In this document: positions 8,815 to 18,319 of the stretch, piece by piece | Layout: the number at the start of each line of letters is the position of its first letter | Numbering within the stretch: position 1 is the first letter of the stretch | Assembly (NCBI GenBank): GCA_016936975.1 | Contig: JAFGWU010000054.1 | Coordinates: 16,298 to 80,297, forward strand | Origin: Bacteroidales bacterium | GTDB taxonomy: Bacteria > Bacteroidota > Bacteroidia > Bacteroidales > GCA-2748055 | Reading direction: 5' to 3' | Length of the DNA stretch: 64,000 nt | Translations under genes and position numbers: made by a program | The notes under the pieces: generated by a model | The model's input: only the letters and a program-made list of their open reading frames with translations | The model's database searches: none | What the model was told of the DNA's origin: nothing

Positions 8815-9777
8815 ATGGGACTTACAGAAATTGTTCAAAGTTCGGGCTGGAAAAGTTTTATGGCCAAACTTTATGGTTTTGGTGCCTCTGTCGTTCTTAT
8901 CGGGGCATTATTCAAAATTCAACACTGGCCAGGTGCCGGTATTGCACTGACTGCCGGCCTGATAACGGAGGCAATCATCTTTTTCTTCTCAGCATTCGAA
9001 CCACTCCATGAAGAACTCGACTGGACCTTGGTTTATCCTGAACTTGCGGGAATGACCGATCCGGATGAAATTGACGAGTATAAGGAGCAGGCTATTGCTG
9101 ACAGGGGTGTTGGCCTTCAGAAGTTTGATGAATTATGGAAAGCGTCCGAAATCAAGGCTGAGGATATTCAAAGCCTCGGAAAAAATCTGAACCTTATTTC
9201 ACAAACAACCAGTACCATTTCGGATATCACAAGCTCATCCCTGGCTACCAAAGAGTATTTTGATAAGATGGGGAATGCTGCACAAAAGATGGACAGCGTC
9301 GCCTCCGCTTATGGAACCAATACCGGTATCCTGAATGAATCAGTCAACACCCTTGCCGAATCATACCGGAAGACTGCCGAACTGATAAATAAGAAAGGAA
9401 CTGATATCGCTGAAAAATTTGCAGCATCAAGCGCTAACCTTACAGCCACTTATGAAGCAATGTCCAGCGAAGTGAAAGGAGAACACACAAACATATCCGA
9501 AAGCCAGAAAAAGTTTCACCAGCAACTCGAGCATTTAAGCAAAAACCTCAGCGATTTAAATTCTTCCTATTCAGAACAGGTTAAGGGCAGTAAGGAACAC
9601 CTGCAGGGAACATCTGAGGTGTACAATGGTCTCAGCCAGATGATAGCAAGCCTTAAAACCTCTGTGGATGAAACACAAAAATATAAGGAGGAAATTGTTA
9701 AACTCAGCCAGAGCCTTTCGGAACTCAATAATGTATACGGAAACATGCTTTCCGCAATGAGCATACGTAAAAAATAG
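8815..9777 (+). CDS. gldL: Type IX secretion motor protein GldL (PorL)
   Basis: A 320-residue inner-membrane protein. Two transmembrane helices sit at about residues 18-36 and 41-61, followed by a long cytoplasmic helical region rich in Ser, Ala, Glu and Lys. GldL forms a pentamer around a GldM dimer and converts the proton gradient into motion. The acidic residue of helix 2 that is important in this motor is visible as Glu52 in GLITEAIIFFF, and the interhelix motif KIQHWPGAG is also kept. The start is the ATG at 8815, 20 bases after the gldK stop. Confidence 0.96.
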   Translation: MGLTEIVQSSGWKSFMAKLYGFGASVVLIGALFKIQHWPGAGIALTAGLITEAIIFFFSAFEPLHEELDWTLVYPELAGMTDPDEIDEYKEQAIADRGVGLQKFDELWKASEIKAEDIQSLGKNLNLISQTTSTISDITSSSLATKEYFDKMGNAAQKMDSVASAYGTNTGILNESVNTLAESYRKTAELINKKGTDIAEKFAASSANLTATYEAMSSEVKGEHTNISESQKKFHQQLEHLSKNLSDLNSSYSEQVKGSKEHLQGTSEVYNGLSQMIASLKTSVDETQKYKEEIVKLSQSLSELNNVYGNMLSAMSIRKK

Positions 9778-9797
9778 TAATTCTTTAATCCATTTAT

Positions 9798-11378
9798 ATG
9801 GCCCACGGTAAAGAAACTCCGAGACAAAAAATGATCGGGATGATGTATTTGGTGCTGACATCCATGCTGGCACTGAATGTATCTAAGGATGTTCTCAATG
9901 CCTTCACCCTGGTGGATAAAGGCCTGTCAAATACCATTGAGAATTTTGCCATAAAGAATGATGGCTTGTACGATAAATTTGCAATGGCTTATGAGCAAAA
10001 TCCCCAAAAGGTGGGACATTGGAAAGAAGCTGCAGATGAACTCCACAAAAGATCAGATGAACTCTATTTGTTTATTAATGAGTGTAAAGTGGAAATTGTC
10101 AGCAGAACAGAGAAGGATGCCGTTATCGATAATCAGGTTGACCTGGTAAATGTCAAACAGAAGGCAAACCTAGATACCCCCGGTGAAGTGATGATTGTCA
10201 GTAAAAGAGCAGAAGAATTGAAGAACCGGATCATCGAATACAGGGAATATCTCCTCGGCCTGATTGAAGATAAGGAGGAGTATGCCAGTACCGTTGAAGC
10301 CATCGCGGGAACCCTTGATACCGAAGCACCTAAAGTAAATCTCAGCCATACCAGGAAAGAGCAGTTCCCCGAATCGTGGGAAATAGCCTATTTTGATATG
10401 ATGCCCCTTGCCGCCGTGGTTACCATTCTTTCAAAAATGCAGGGCGATGTTAGAAATGTGGAAGCTGAAATGCTTAATTTCCTGCTTAACCAGGTCGGTG
10501 CACGCGATTTCAGGGTCAATGTCCTTGAATCTGTAGTCCTCCCCAATACAAATCATGTATTCAGGGGACAGGAATACCGGGCACAGGTATTTATCGCAGC
10601 ATACGATTCAACCAAGATCCCCGAAGTGGTGCTTTCAGATGGAACCACCCTGCCTGTTGAAAGAGGGAAAGGAATCTATACGTTCACCTCTAATACAACT
10701 GGCTCACGCACATGGGGCGGCGTTATTAAACTTGAAAATGACGGCGAAATCATCGAACGTCCCTTTAAAGCCGAATATACCGTTGCAGAAGCCAATGCGG
10801 TCGTATCCCCTACAAAAATGAATGTTTTTTACAGGGGTGTTGATAATCCCGTATCAATCTCTGCCTCCGGGGTTCAGTTAAGCAGTCTCAGACCATCCAT
10901 TTCCCACGGAACTCTCAGGGGAAGCGGGGGTAACTATATTGTCAGGCCCGGCCCCAGAGAAGAATCCAGTAAGATCTCCGTATATGCAGAACTTGATGAC
11001 AGATCACGTAAATTCATGGGAGAACAATCATTCCGGGTCATGAACTTACCTACTCCTTTTGCCGTCGTTGATGGCGTTTCAAAAGGAGAAGGTCAGCTGA
11101 CACTCGGACAATTGACACGCCTTGAGGAAGTCAGAGCTGAATTGAAAGATTTTCTCTTCGATGTGGAGTTCACCGTTACCGGTTTCATGGTAAGCGCTAC
11201 CGTTTCAGGTGGTTTTGCAAGAGAAATGCCATCAAGCAGTAATAAGTTTACCTCCGAACAGAAACAACTGTTCCGAAGCCTTAACCCGGGACAGTCGGTG
11301 ACCATCAAACAGGTAAAAGCAATCGGACCCGATGGTGTCCCCCAGAACCTGAACCCGATATTAATTAGAGTAAGATAA
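9798..11378 (+). CDS. gldM: Type IX secretion motor protein GldM (PorM)
   Basis: A 526-residue protein with one N-terminal transmembrane helix (about residues 11-31, KMIGMMYLVLTSMLALNV) and a long periplasmic part made of helical and beta domains. It is the shaft linking the GldL ring to the GldK/GldN ring. The N-terminus MAHGKETPRQK places Arg9 just before the helix, the residue thought to pair with the helix-2 glutamate of GldL, so both halves of the proton-coupling pair are intact here. The length is typical. It starts 20 bases after gldL and ends 6 bases before gldN. Confidence 0.97.
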   Translation: MAHGKETPRQKMIGMMYLVLTSMLALNVSKDVLNAFTLVDKGLSNTIENFAIKNDGLYDKFAMAYEQNPQKVGHWKEAADELHKRSDELYLFINECKVEIVSRTEKDAVIDNQVDLVNVKQKANLDTPGEVMIVSKRAEELKNRIIEYREYLLGLIEDKEEYASTVEAIAGTLDTEAPKVNLSHTRKEQFPESWEIAYFDMMPLAAVVTILSKMQGDVRNVEAEMLNFLLNQVGARDFRVNVLESVVLPNTNHVFRGQEYRAQVFIAAYDSTKIPEVVLSDGTTLPVERGKGIYTFTSNTTGSRTWGGVIKLENDGEIIERPFKAEYTVAEANAVVSPTKMNVFYRGVDNPVSISASGVQLSSLRPSISHGTLRGSGGNYIVRPGPREESSKISVYAELDDRSRKFMGEQSFRVMNLPTPFAVVDGVSKGEGQLTLGQLTRLEEVRAELKDFLFDVEFTVTGFMVSATVSGGFAREMPSSSNKFTSEQKQLFRSLNPGQSVTIKQVKAIGPDGVPQNLNPILIRVR

Positions 11379-11384
11379 GATTAT

Positions 11385-12287
11385 ATGAACATGAAAACAT
11401 TCAGGATTTTTTTATTGGCGGTAGTATGTTCAGGAACAATATTCACTGTCTCGGCACAGAATGTGAATACATCCATTTCTCCGGGCAGTGCAGTATCACA
11501 ACTGAATAGTGAAGTACCACCGATAAATATTTACAAAAGAGAAAATATCATTCCCGAGAAAAAACCTGTTCCCTATACCTATATCCGGGAAGCAGATGTA
11601 ATGTGGGCAAAAGATATCTGGAGGGTAATAGACCTGAGAGAGCGGGTAAATATGACGCTTCGCTACCCCATTTCGGGCAAAATGGAAGAACGGTACAGTC
11701 TCTTCAACCTTCTTATGGAAGGTATCCGCTCCGAGGAGGTCACCCCTTATCAGTTTACCTCCTTTCAAACACCTTTTAAGCAGCCAACAACCCTGAAAGA
11801 AATCTATTCCACACTCGATGCCGATACCATTTTTGACGATAACGGGAATCCGACTGAGATAAGTACCAACAGCCAGAATATTAAACAATTTGTTATCCAG
11901 GAGAAATGGTTTTTCGATAAACAGAGCTCTGTTATGAAAGTACGGATTTATTCCATTGCTCCCGTTATCTTCAAACAACAATATAATCCTGTCACAGGTC
12001 AAATGCTTCCGCAGATCGAAAGGGTTCCGGTATTCGTGGTCTATTTCCCGCAATGCAGAAGGCTATTCGCTACCCATTTCCTCTACAATCCGGGTAACGA
12101 TGCCCAAAATATTTCTTTCGATGACCTGTTCTTCCAGCGCCGTTTTGCAAGCACCGTCGTTGCCGAATCGAACGTTTACGGGAACCGTTTTATTACCGAC
12201 TATCTGAGGGGGCAGGATGCTCTGATGGAAGCTGAAAATATCAAAAAGGAACTGTTCAATATGGAACACGACCTATGGGAGTATTGA
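11385..12287 (+). CDS. gldN: Type IX secretion ring protein GldN (PorN)
   Basis: A 300-residue periplasmic protein with a signal peptide (residues 1 to about 25, ending TVSAQ). GldN binds GldK to form the outer-membrane-associated ring of the type IX secretion system. Family features visible are the early DVMWAKDIWRVIDLRE segment, LRYPISG, and FVVYFPQCRRLFATHFLYNP in the last third. Two starts, ATG 11385 and ATG 11391, are close together (MNMKTF); the first is used here. It is the last gene of the operon: a strong terminator follows about 30 bases after the stop. Confidence 0.96.
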   Translation: MNMKTFRIFLLAVVCSGTIFTVSAQNVNTSISPGSAVSQLNSEVPPINIYKRENIIPEKKPVPYTYIREADVMWAKDIWRVIDLRERVNMTLRYPISGKMEERYSLFNLLMEGIRSEEVTPYQFTSFQTPFKQPTTLKEIYSTLDADTIFDDNGNPTEISTNSQNIKQFVIQEKWFFDKQSSVMKVRIYSIAPVIFKQQYNPVTGQMLPQIERVPVFVVYFPQCRRLFATHFLYNPGNDAQNISFDDLFFQRRFASTVVAESNVYGNRFITDYLRGQDALMEAENIKKELFNMEHDLWEY

Positions 12288-12314
12288 GAACATACAATCT
12301 CTACTGATTATATT

Positions 12315-12343
12315 AAGGTCTCTTTAACGGGACCTTTTTTTTT
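12315..12343 (+). terminator. Rho-independent terminator after gldN
   Basis: An 8-bp stem (12315-12322 with 12329-12336, one G-T pair) closes a 6-base loop and runs into nine T residues. It ends the porP/gldKLMN transcription unit. Confidence 0.85.
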
Positions 12344-12388
12344 CTCTTTTATTACCCATTTTTCAATATGAGGAAAAACCGGGACCGC

Positions 12389-13483
12389 CTAAATCATCTT
12401 TTCCCCGATTTCGGTTCGGATATCGTCAACTATTTGCCTGATCTTCTGTTCCTCCTCGAGCTTGCAGACCAGCAGAATGTCTTCAGTCTGCACTACAATA
12501 TAGTCATTTAATCCCTGCAAAACCACCAGCCTGTCATCCGGAACCTTGATAATCGATCCGGTTGTATCATACAGAAATACTTTCTTCCCGGTAATGGAGT
12601 TCCTGTATGGATCTTTCTCCAACTGCTCATAGAGTGACCCCCATGTCCCCAGATCCGACCAGCCGAAATCAGATATCAAAACATATACATTTTCCGCCTT
12701 CTCCATAAGACCATAATCAACACTGATATTCTTGCAATTACTGTATGTGCTTTCGATAAATTTCGCTTCGCCGGAGGTGCCGTAACAGTCCATTCCTTCT
12801 TCGAACAGGGAGTGGATCTCAGGTAAAAAAAGCTTGAAAGATTCCAGTATTGTTTTCAAAGACCAGAAGAAAATTCCGGAATTCCAGTAGAAGTCCCCGC
12901 TTTCTAAAAATATTTTTGCCATTTCCAGATTGGGTTTTTCCGTAAAGGTTTTCACTTTCTGCAGGGGTACATTTTCGAATCCTTCAACTTTTTTCTGTAT
13001 GGCCTGAATGTAACCGTACCCCGTCTCGGGGCGGTTTGGAAGAATACCAAGAGTCAGCAGTGCATCATTTTTTTTAACAAACTCCAGCCCCTGCTTGATG
13101 CAGCTGATAAATTGGGCTTCTTTTACAATTAAATGGTCGGAAGGGGCTACTACAATTTTAGCATCAGGATTCTTTTGGAGAATTCTGAAGTTTGCATACT
13201 CAATGCATGGGGCGGTGTTTCTTCTCATCGGTTCCAGCAGAATATTCTCCACGGGAATTCCCTGCACCTGTTCCTGAATGATATCCCTGTACTCCATGTT
13301 ACTGACAATGTAGATGTTTTCCATCGGTATCAGTGTGGAAAACCTCTCAACGGTCAGTTGTATCAATGTCCTGCCTATGCCCAGAATATCCAGGAATTGT
13401 TTTGGTCTGTTAGTCCTGCTGTAAGGCCAGAAACGGCTTCCTATACCGCCAGCCATGATAACGCAATAGTGATCATTTCTCAT
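12389..13483 (-). CDS. manC: Mannose-1-phosphate guanylyltransferase
   Basis: A 364-residue nucleotidyltransferase that makes GDP-mannose from mannose-1-phosphate and GTP, feeding glycan, O-antigen or exopolysaccharide synthesis. The N-terminal signature VIMAGGIGSRFWPYSRTNRP, with the following KQFLDILG, is the GT-A pyrophosphorylase motif. Further family elements are VVAPSDHLI and FTEKPNLEMA. It is the short, monofunctional type without an isomerase domain. The open frame extends 13 codons upstream, but the ATG at 13483 is preceded by AGGA at a normal distance and sits just before the conserved motif, so it is preferred. It has no obvious cotranscribed partner and is divergent from mlaE. Confidence 0.92.
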   Translation of the reverse strand: MRNDHYCVIMAGGIGSRFWPYSRTNRPKQFLDILGIGRTLIQLTVERFSTLIPMENIYIVSNMEYRDIIQEQVQGIPVENILLEPMRRNTAPCIEYANFRILQKNPDAKIVVAPSDHLIVKEAQFISCIKQGLEFVKKNDALLTLGILPNRPETGYGYIQAIQKKVEGFENVPLQKVKTFTEKPNLEMAKIFLESGDFYWNSGIFFWSLKTILESFKLFLPEIHSLFEEGMDCYGTSGEAKFIESTYSNCKNISVDYGLMEKAENVYVLISDFGWSDLGTWGSLYEQLEKDPYRNSITGKKVFLYDTTGSIIKVPDDRLVVLQGLNDYIVVQTEDILLVCKLEEEQKIRQIVDDIRTEIGEKMI

Positions 13484-13576
13484 GATGTCAGTCCTGCTTT
13501 GGTGCATATCATAAATATACACGCTTTTTAATGAATCCCGATATTTTGAATGATGTTTTAAATCAAGAGGCCCTGT

Positions 13577-13609
13577 TTTGCTTGCTCTGTCTATTAATTC
13601 TTAATTTTG
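13577..13609 (+). promoter_or_regulatory. Promoter of mlaE, leaving almost no leader
   Basis: TTTG at 13577-13580 and TAATTTTG at 13602-13609 are 21 bases apart, a full match to the Bacteroidota -33/-7 pattern. The mlaE start codon is only 4 bases after the -7 box, so the mRNA should begin at or next to the ATG. Confidence 0.6.
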
Positions 13610-13613
13610 CTTC

Positions 13614-14360
13614 ATGATTGAATATTTGTTTATCAATTTTGGCAAATACTTCCTTATGCTGAAACGGATTTTTGCCCGGCCAGGAAAATTCTCGATTTAC
13701 TACAGACAAACCATCACGGAAGTCGAGAACCTGGGTATCAATTCATTCGGCATAGTTGTTATTATTTCTGTTTTTGTAGGAGCGGTAATTACCATTCAGA
13801 CCAATTATAATATTGAAAACCCTTTCCTGCCAAAGTACCTTGTGGGTGTTACCGTCAGGGATTCGCTGCTGCTGGAATTCTCATCTACCATGGTGGCGCT
13901 GATACTGGCAGGGAAAGTGGGTTCCAGCATTGCCTCCGAGATTGGCATGATGCGCGTCACGGAGCAAATTGATGCCCTTGAGATTATGGGCGTGAATTCT
14001 GCTTCCTACCTTATTTTACCTAAAATTATCGCATCGGTGATTTTTTTCCCGGTCCTATGCCTAATCAGCATGATCGTCGGTCTGTTTGGTGGATATCTTT
14101 CCTGTTTCCTTGGGAAAATCATTCCCCCTTCCGATTATATCTACGGTATCCAGTATGCCTTTTACCCGCATTATATATCCTACGCACTAACTAAAACGGT
14201 ATTTTATGCTTTTATCATTGTCACGATTTCGGCCTATTACGGCTATCACGTAGAAGGGGGAGCCATCGAAGTCGGCAGGTCGAGCACAAAAGCGGTGGTG
14301 CACAGCAGCGTACTGATTTTACTCGCGAATCTGATCCTTACAAGAATCCTTTTACAATGA
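13614..14360 (+). CDS. mlaE: MlaE-family ABC transporter permease
   Basis: A 248-residue integral membrane protein of the MlaE/YrbE family, the permease of ABC systems that move phospholipids between the inner and outer membranes. About five hydrophobic segments are visible (for example residues 45-65, 140-172 and 195-215), together with the conserved early segment RPGKFSIYYRQTI and the central GSSIASEIGMMRVTEQIDALEIMGVN. It overlaps the ATPase gene by 4 bases (ATGA), showing translational coupling. Another in-frame ATG lies at 13656, but the longer product covers the family's usual N-terminus. No gene for the periplasmic MCE (MlaD) component follows. Confidence 0.93.
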   Translation: MIEYLFINFGKYFLMLKRIFARPGKFSIYYRQTITEVENLGINSFGIVVIISVFVGAVITIQTNYNIENPFLPKYLVGVTVRDSLLLEFSSTMVALILAGKVGSSIASEIGMMRVTEQIDALEIMGVNSASYLILPKIIASVIFFPVLCLISMIVGLFGGYLSCFLGKIIPPSDYIYGIQYAFYPHYISYALTKTVFYAFIIVTISAYYGYHVEGGAIEVGRSSTKAVVHSSVLILLANLILTRILLQ

Positions 14361-15112
14361 TCGAGGTAAAGAATGTGTTTAAATCCTTCAACGGCGAATT
14401 TGTGCTAAATGATGTGAGCGTGCTTTTTGAAGCCGGAAAATGCAATATGATCATCGGCAGAAGCGGTTCGGGTAAAACCGTATTGCTGAAATCCATCGTC
14501 GGGCTCCTCGAAATCGATCGGGGAGAGATATGGTATGATGACCGGCTATTCAGTAAACTTATCCTGAACGAACGACAGGAAATCAGGCAGAAGATGGGCA
14601 TGCTGTTCCAGGGAGGAGCCCTGTTCGACTCCCTTACGGTTGAACAGAACGTTATGTTTCCATTGAATATGTTCACAAATCAATCTTACAGGGAGAAGCT
14701 CAAAAGGGTGAACTTCTGCCTGGAAAGGGTTCGGATTGAAAGGGCAAACAGCATGCTTCCAGCTGAACTGAGCGGCGGTATGAGGAAACGCGTGGCAATT
14801 GCCCGGGCCATCGCCTTGAATCCTAAATACCTCTTCTGCGACGAACCTAATTCCGGTCTCGACCCGGAAACCGGTATCGTAATCGATAAGCTTATTAAAG
14901 AAATTACGGTTGATTTTAAAACCACCACCGTTATCAACTCTCATGACATGAATTCGGTTCTCGAGATCGGCGATAAAGTGGTTTATATTCATAATGGCTA
15001 CAAATGCTGGGAAGGAACACAGGAAGAGGTCCTTCACACCAATAATCCCGATCTTAATGACTTTGTCTTCGCCACCACACTGGCTCAGCAAATAAAGAAA
15101 CAGGGAATTTAA
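14357..15112 (+). CDS. mlaF: MlaF-family ABC transporter ATPase
   Basis: A 251-residue ATP-binding protein that powers the MlaE permease. It contains Walker A GRSGSGKTVLL at about residues 35-45, Q-loop LFQGGALFDSLTV, the variant signature LSGGMRKRVAIARA typical of MlaF, Walker B YLFCDEPNSGLDP and the H-loop INSHDM. It starts inside the end of mlaE. The two genes form a two-gene unit that converges with the DUF5723 gene 27 bases later. The MCE substrate-binding protein and MlaA/B/C components must be encoded elsewhere, or are replaced by something else. Confidence 0.94.
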   Translation: MIEVKNVFKSFNGEFVLNDVSVLFEAGKCNMIIGRSGSGKTVLLKSIVGLLEIDRGEIWYDDRLFSKLILNERQEIRQKMGMLFQGGALFDSLTVEQNVMFPLNMFTNQSYREKLKRVNFCLERVRIERANSMLPAELSGGMRKRVAIARAIALNPKYLFCDEPNSGLDPETGIVIDKLIKEITVDFKTTTVINSHDMNSVLEIGDKVVYIHNGYKCWEGTQEEVLHTNNPDLNDFVFATTLAQQIKKQGI

Positions 15113-15139
15113 TTCCCCCCTGCATCTTCCTGCCTTATG

Positions 15140-16609
15140 TTAATACACCATCGGCTTATCCTTATATTCTTTTGCCCTTTTTGTATATGCCCGATATCCG
15201 AAGGTCAGGTTCAGCCCGAACCAAAGATTGACCGACTGGGTCTCCTCCGGCCACAGAGCCAGATTCAGGATATTGTCTGAGATGAGGTACATATTGAACG
15301 GACCTACATTAAAGGACAATCCTGTACCGAAGTTCTTGAAATAATTGTTTATATAAGAGTAAGTCAGTGAGAGATTGATAAACCTGCCTGTAGTAAGATT
15401 GGCGGAGGCGGTAAACTGCTGGGCAATTTTATTGTTCATGAAGTCGGTCCTTGACAGCAATCCGAAACTGATCTTCGGGGTCACAAAATAAGATGCCCCC
15501 AAATACAGTTTTGTATTCAGCCGCTTTCCGTAAGCTCCTCCTTCCTGCATGACAAACAAACCCATCAGGGAATCCCCGATGGCCGTGAGTGTGCTGTCGA
15601 CCATATCCCCAACAGAATAATCATCGGTTCCGGAAAGTGGATTAACCTCTATCCCTTTGAATTCATAGGCATCCAGTTCATATGATGCAGAATGAATCCC
15701 GTCGGTCCATCTGATGAATCCCAGATCAGTTACCGAAGCGCTTAACATCAACCTGTCAAGCGGATGGAAATTAACACCAAGATCCGCTGCAAAGCCAAAA
15801 TTCTTTGTATTGAAGAGATAACCCGATATCAGGTTGGGAGAAGGATTATCAAATTCATCCTTAACGTCCACTTCTTCAATCAGCCCTTCTTCATCATAAG
15901 TGACCTCGGCAAAAGGCAGGGAAGCACTCAACAACATATCCGATTCAATTGTCCAGCTATCCATGGAGGTTGTAAGCCTCAAATCCGATCGGTTTGTGGT
16001 TACATTTGCAACTCCGAAAAGAAATTTTGCACGTGCACCGATATCAAGATTGCTCAGGATGTTCCGTGACCATCCGATAGAAACCTCGTTAAAAACAGAA
16101 AGGTCAACCCCGAGGCCATCAAAAGAGTAAGTCTCGTCTTCCATTGCTCCATTAAGCAATAGTTTAAACACATCCCCGGGATAATAAAAATTTCCGTCGA
16201 CCCGTGTTGTGGCATCCACGGATATAAAATTCCTCCCGGCCCTGAACCCGAACGATGCAAGGGAGGTGCCTATATCACTTGCAACAAAATTCAGGGGTTT
16301 CAATGCATCCAAGAAGATCTCCCTGTCGGCATTGGGATGCAGGAAAGTAATCAATGAATCCAGTTCATAATCGGGATAAATAAAATCCTTATAAGCCAGC
16401 GAACTGCTGGACAGCTCCAATCTCAGGGGTGCCAAAAGGGGAAAACCCAGGTAAAAATTACAATTGGGTTGTATCGCGGGATTAATGCGGTTCGACTGGG
16501 GCACTCCCGGCATAAAATAGAGGGAATTGGTAACCTGTCCGTTGACTTCAGCTATTAATAAAATAGCAACGAGTCCTGAAAAAAGGGCAATAATTTTTTT
16601 GCGTTTCAT
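15140..16609 (-). CDS. DUF5723-type outer-membrane beta-barrel protein
   Basis: A 489-residue exported protein of unknown function. A signal peptide (to about residue 25, ending AEVNGQ) is followed by a conserved opening, PQSNRINPAIQPNCNFYLGF, that I associate with the DUF5723 family of Bacteroidota. The rest is a long series of short amphipathic beta strands with many Gly, Asn, Tyr and Phe residues and ends NLWFGLNLTFGYRAYTKRAK, consistent with an outer-membrane barrel. It is the last gene of a three-gene unit, 13 bases after a lipoprotein gene, and converges with mlaF. An alternative is a PorV/FadL-like transporter; I see no specific motif for that. Confidence 0.7.
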   Translation of the reverse strand: MKRKKIIALFSGLVAILLIAEVNGQVTNSLYFMPGVPQSNRINPAIQPNCNFYLGFPLLAPLRLELSSSSLAYKDFIYPDYELDSLITFLHPNADREIFLDALKPLNFVASDIGTSLASFGFRAGRNFISVDATTRVDGNFYYPGDVFKLLLNGAMEDETYSFDGLGVDLSVFNEVSIGWSRNILSNLDIGARAKFLFGVANVTTNRSDLRLTTSMDSWTIESDMLLSASLPFAEVTYDEEGLIEEVDVKDEFDNPSPNLISGYLFNTKNFGFAADLGVNFHPLDRLMLSASVTDLGFIRWTDGIHSASYELDAYEFKGIEVNPLSGTDDYSVGDMVDSTLTAIGDSLMGLFVMQEGGAYGKRLNTKLYLGASYFVTPKISFGLLSRTDFMNNKIAQQFTASANLTTGRFINLSLTYSYINNYFKNFGTGLSFNVGPFNMYLISDNILNLALWPEETQSVNLWFGLNLTFGYRAYTKRAKEYKDKPMVY

Positions 16610-16622
16610 AGGTGGTTCCGGG

Positions 16623-18317
16623 TTATAATGAATCTCCTGTTTCCTGTGGATTTAATTTGAATCCACCGTGTATCGACAGATCAAAATCCAGTGCATAGGC
16701 CGGCTCAAAACCAAGCCCCTCGTAATGTGAATAGATTTTTACAAAATCCTGACCCTCATTGCTTGTCAGAATCTTTGCATGGAATATGGCATAGGTAACA
16801 TCCATCAGGTTCGATATCTTGTCGCTGTCAATATCCGCGAAGTTTTCTGCCCTCTGGAATGAGGTTATTATACCATTCTGATCTACTGGAGCCGCTTCCA
16901 GCAGGGCCACCGTACCCTCGAACAGCGAATCGATAACCGTATAATATTCATCTGTAAAGTACACCTGGACCTCGAAAGCAATCGGCAGTCCGTTATCGGT
17001 TCCCAGCCTGATCTGCAGAAATTGGATCAGCGAGGTATCTACTTCCTCTTCCCCGAATAATTCAAAATCCATAGTGTCTTGCAGTGAAAAACCGGTTGTC
17101 TTAAAATCCAGCGGCAATACGAACTCGACAATCATATCAATTTTACTCGTATCAAGCACGAAATGCTCATCCGAAAGACTTTCATAACCCGTTCGTCCGA
17201 TGATATCGTAAGTTATGTACGACGGGGCACAGGCCAGGAACTCATCAATATTGCTTGTGGTGTTATTGATGTTGATCTCCGTGGCAATGGTTTCTCCCAC
17301 CTGGTTTATGCCGGGGGCATCTATCCAAAACGGGTGAATGCCCTCAAAGGTCAATTCAACTAGCGAACCGTCAATGGCAGATGTGGCAGTCATGTCATTC
17401 AATTCAATCTCTAAGGGTAAACCGATGGAATTGTTAACATAAATATTGATCCGGGGATCGGCAAAGATGATATCAGCCAGTTCGGGGCGCTCACTGTAAA
17501 GTGGAATCTCAAACTCCCCGGATTGATTCAGTTCTTCCCTAGGTTCCACAAATCCATAGGCGCTGTAAAACTCCATATCCTGGAAACTCATATCAATGGA
17601 ACATTCCTGGCCAACTTCAATGGGATTCCCTGAGTTTGTAAGTGCAAGATCATATTTGACAATGATATAGGTAATGGTGGAATCAGGCTTTACCTTCAGG
17701 TCGGTACTGATATGATAACCTTCCATCAGGATTTCCCTGTGACCGGTATAATCCTCTCCGGATAAACTGATAACGAAAGTAGTGCTGAATGGATTTCCCT
17801 GCTCATCAACCACGTAATCACTGCTGATCGTTAATTCTCCCCCGTGACGAAATTCGCTTAGAACATCGATTACAAGCATACCACCTTTAAGTAAGGCACT
17901 GTCGAGACGGCTGATCCCCTCCATCCCGTAATCCAGTGTATCGGTTTTATAAAAGTGAACCGTTTCCCCGACATTGATCCCCCAGTTGGGATCCCCTGTA
18001 ATATCCGATTCGATATAATACCTGGAGATCAGCTTGTCGGGAACATCGATCATTGTATCAGCCATGGCCTCCAGAAGAGTATCAGAGTAAATCAGGTAAA
18101 TCAGTCCTGCTTCATCCGTTTCGGTATAACCCGCCGAATCGATGAATGCAATGATATCTTCCATGCTGACCGAACCATATATAACCGGAGCCGCTATTTC
18201 GGGCTCCAGTTCAATTTCAGTGGACAGCCTGTCGAGTTCAAAATACTCCTTGTGACAGGAGATAATGAATAGGGGGATAATACCCAGTATCCATACTTTT
18301 TTTCGAAAACTATTCAT
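16623..18317 (-). CDS. Large lipoprotein of unknown function
   Basis: A 564-residue lipoprotein with signal peptide and lipobox LFIISC (Cys at about residue 21). The mature part is acidic, rich in Ile, Asp, Glu and Thr, and reads like consecutive beta-sandwich domains; no cysteine or enzyme motif stands out. I do not recognise a named family. It lies 2 bases after the upstream propeller gene and 13 bases before the DUF5723 gene, so the three are almost certainly translated from one mRNA. By location it is probably attached to the inner leaflet of the outer membrane or exposed at the surface, and may bridge its two neighbours. The function is unknown. Confidence 0.6.
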   Translation of the reverse strand: MNSFRKKVWILGIIPLFIISCHKEYFELDRLSTEIELEPEIAAPVIYGSVSMEDIIAFIDSAGYTETDEAGLIYLIYSDTLLEAMADTMIDVPDKLISRYYIESDITGDPNWGINVGETVHFYKTDTLDYGMEGISRLDSALLKGGMLVIDVLSEFRHGGELTISSDYVVDEQGNPFSTTFVISLSGEDYTGHREILMEGYHISTDLKVKPDSTITYIIVKYDLALTNSGNPIEVGQECSIDMSFQDMEFYSAYGFVEPREELNQSGEFEIPLYSERPELADIIFADPRINIYVNNSIGLPLEIELNDMTATSAIDGSLVELTFEGIHPFWIDAPGINQVGETIATEININNTTSNIDEFLACAPSYITYDIIGRTGYESLSDEHFVLDTSKIDMIVEFVLPLDFKTTGFSLQDTMDFELFGEEEVDTSLIQFLQIRLGTDNGLPIAFEVQVYFTDEYYTVIDSLFEGTVALLEAAPVDQNGIITSFQRAENFADIDSDKISNLMDVTYAIFHAKILTSNEGQDFVKIYSHYEGLGFEPAYALDFDLSIHGGFKLNPQETGDSL

Positions 18318-18319
18318 TT

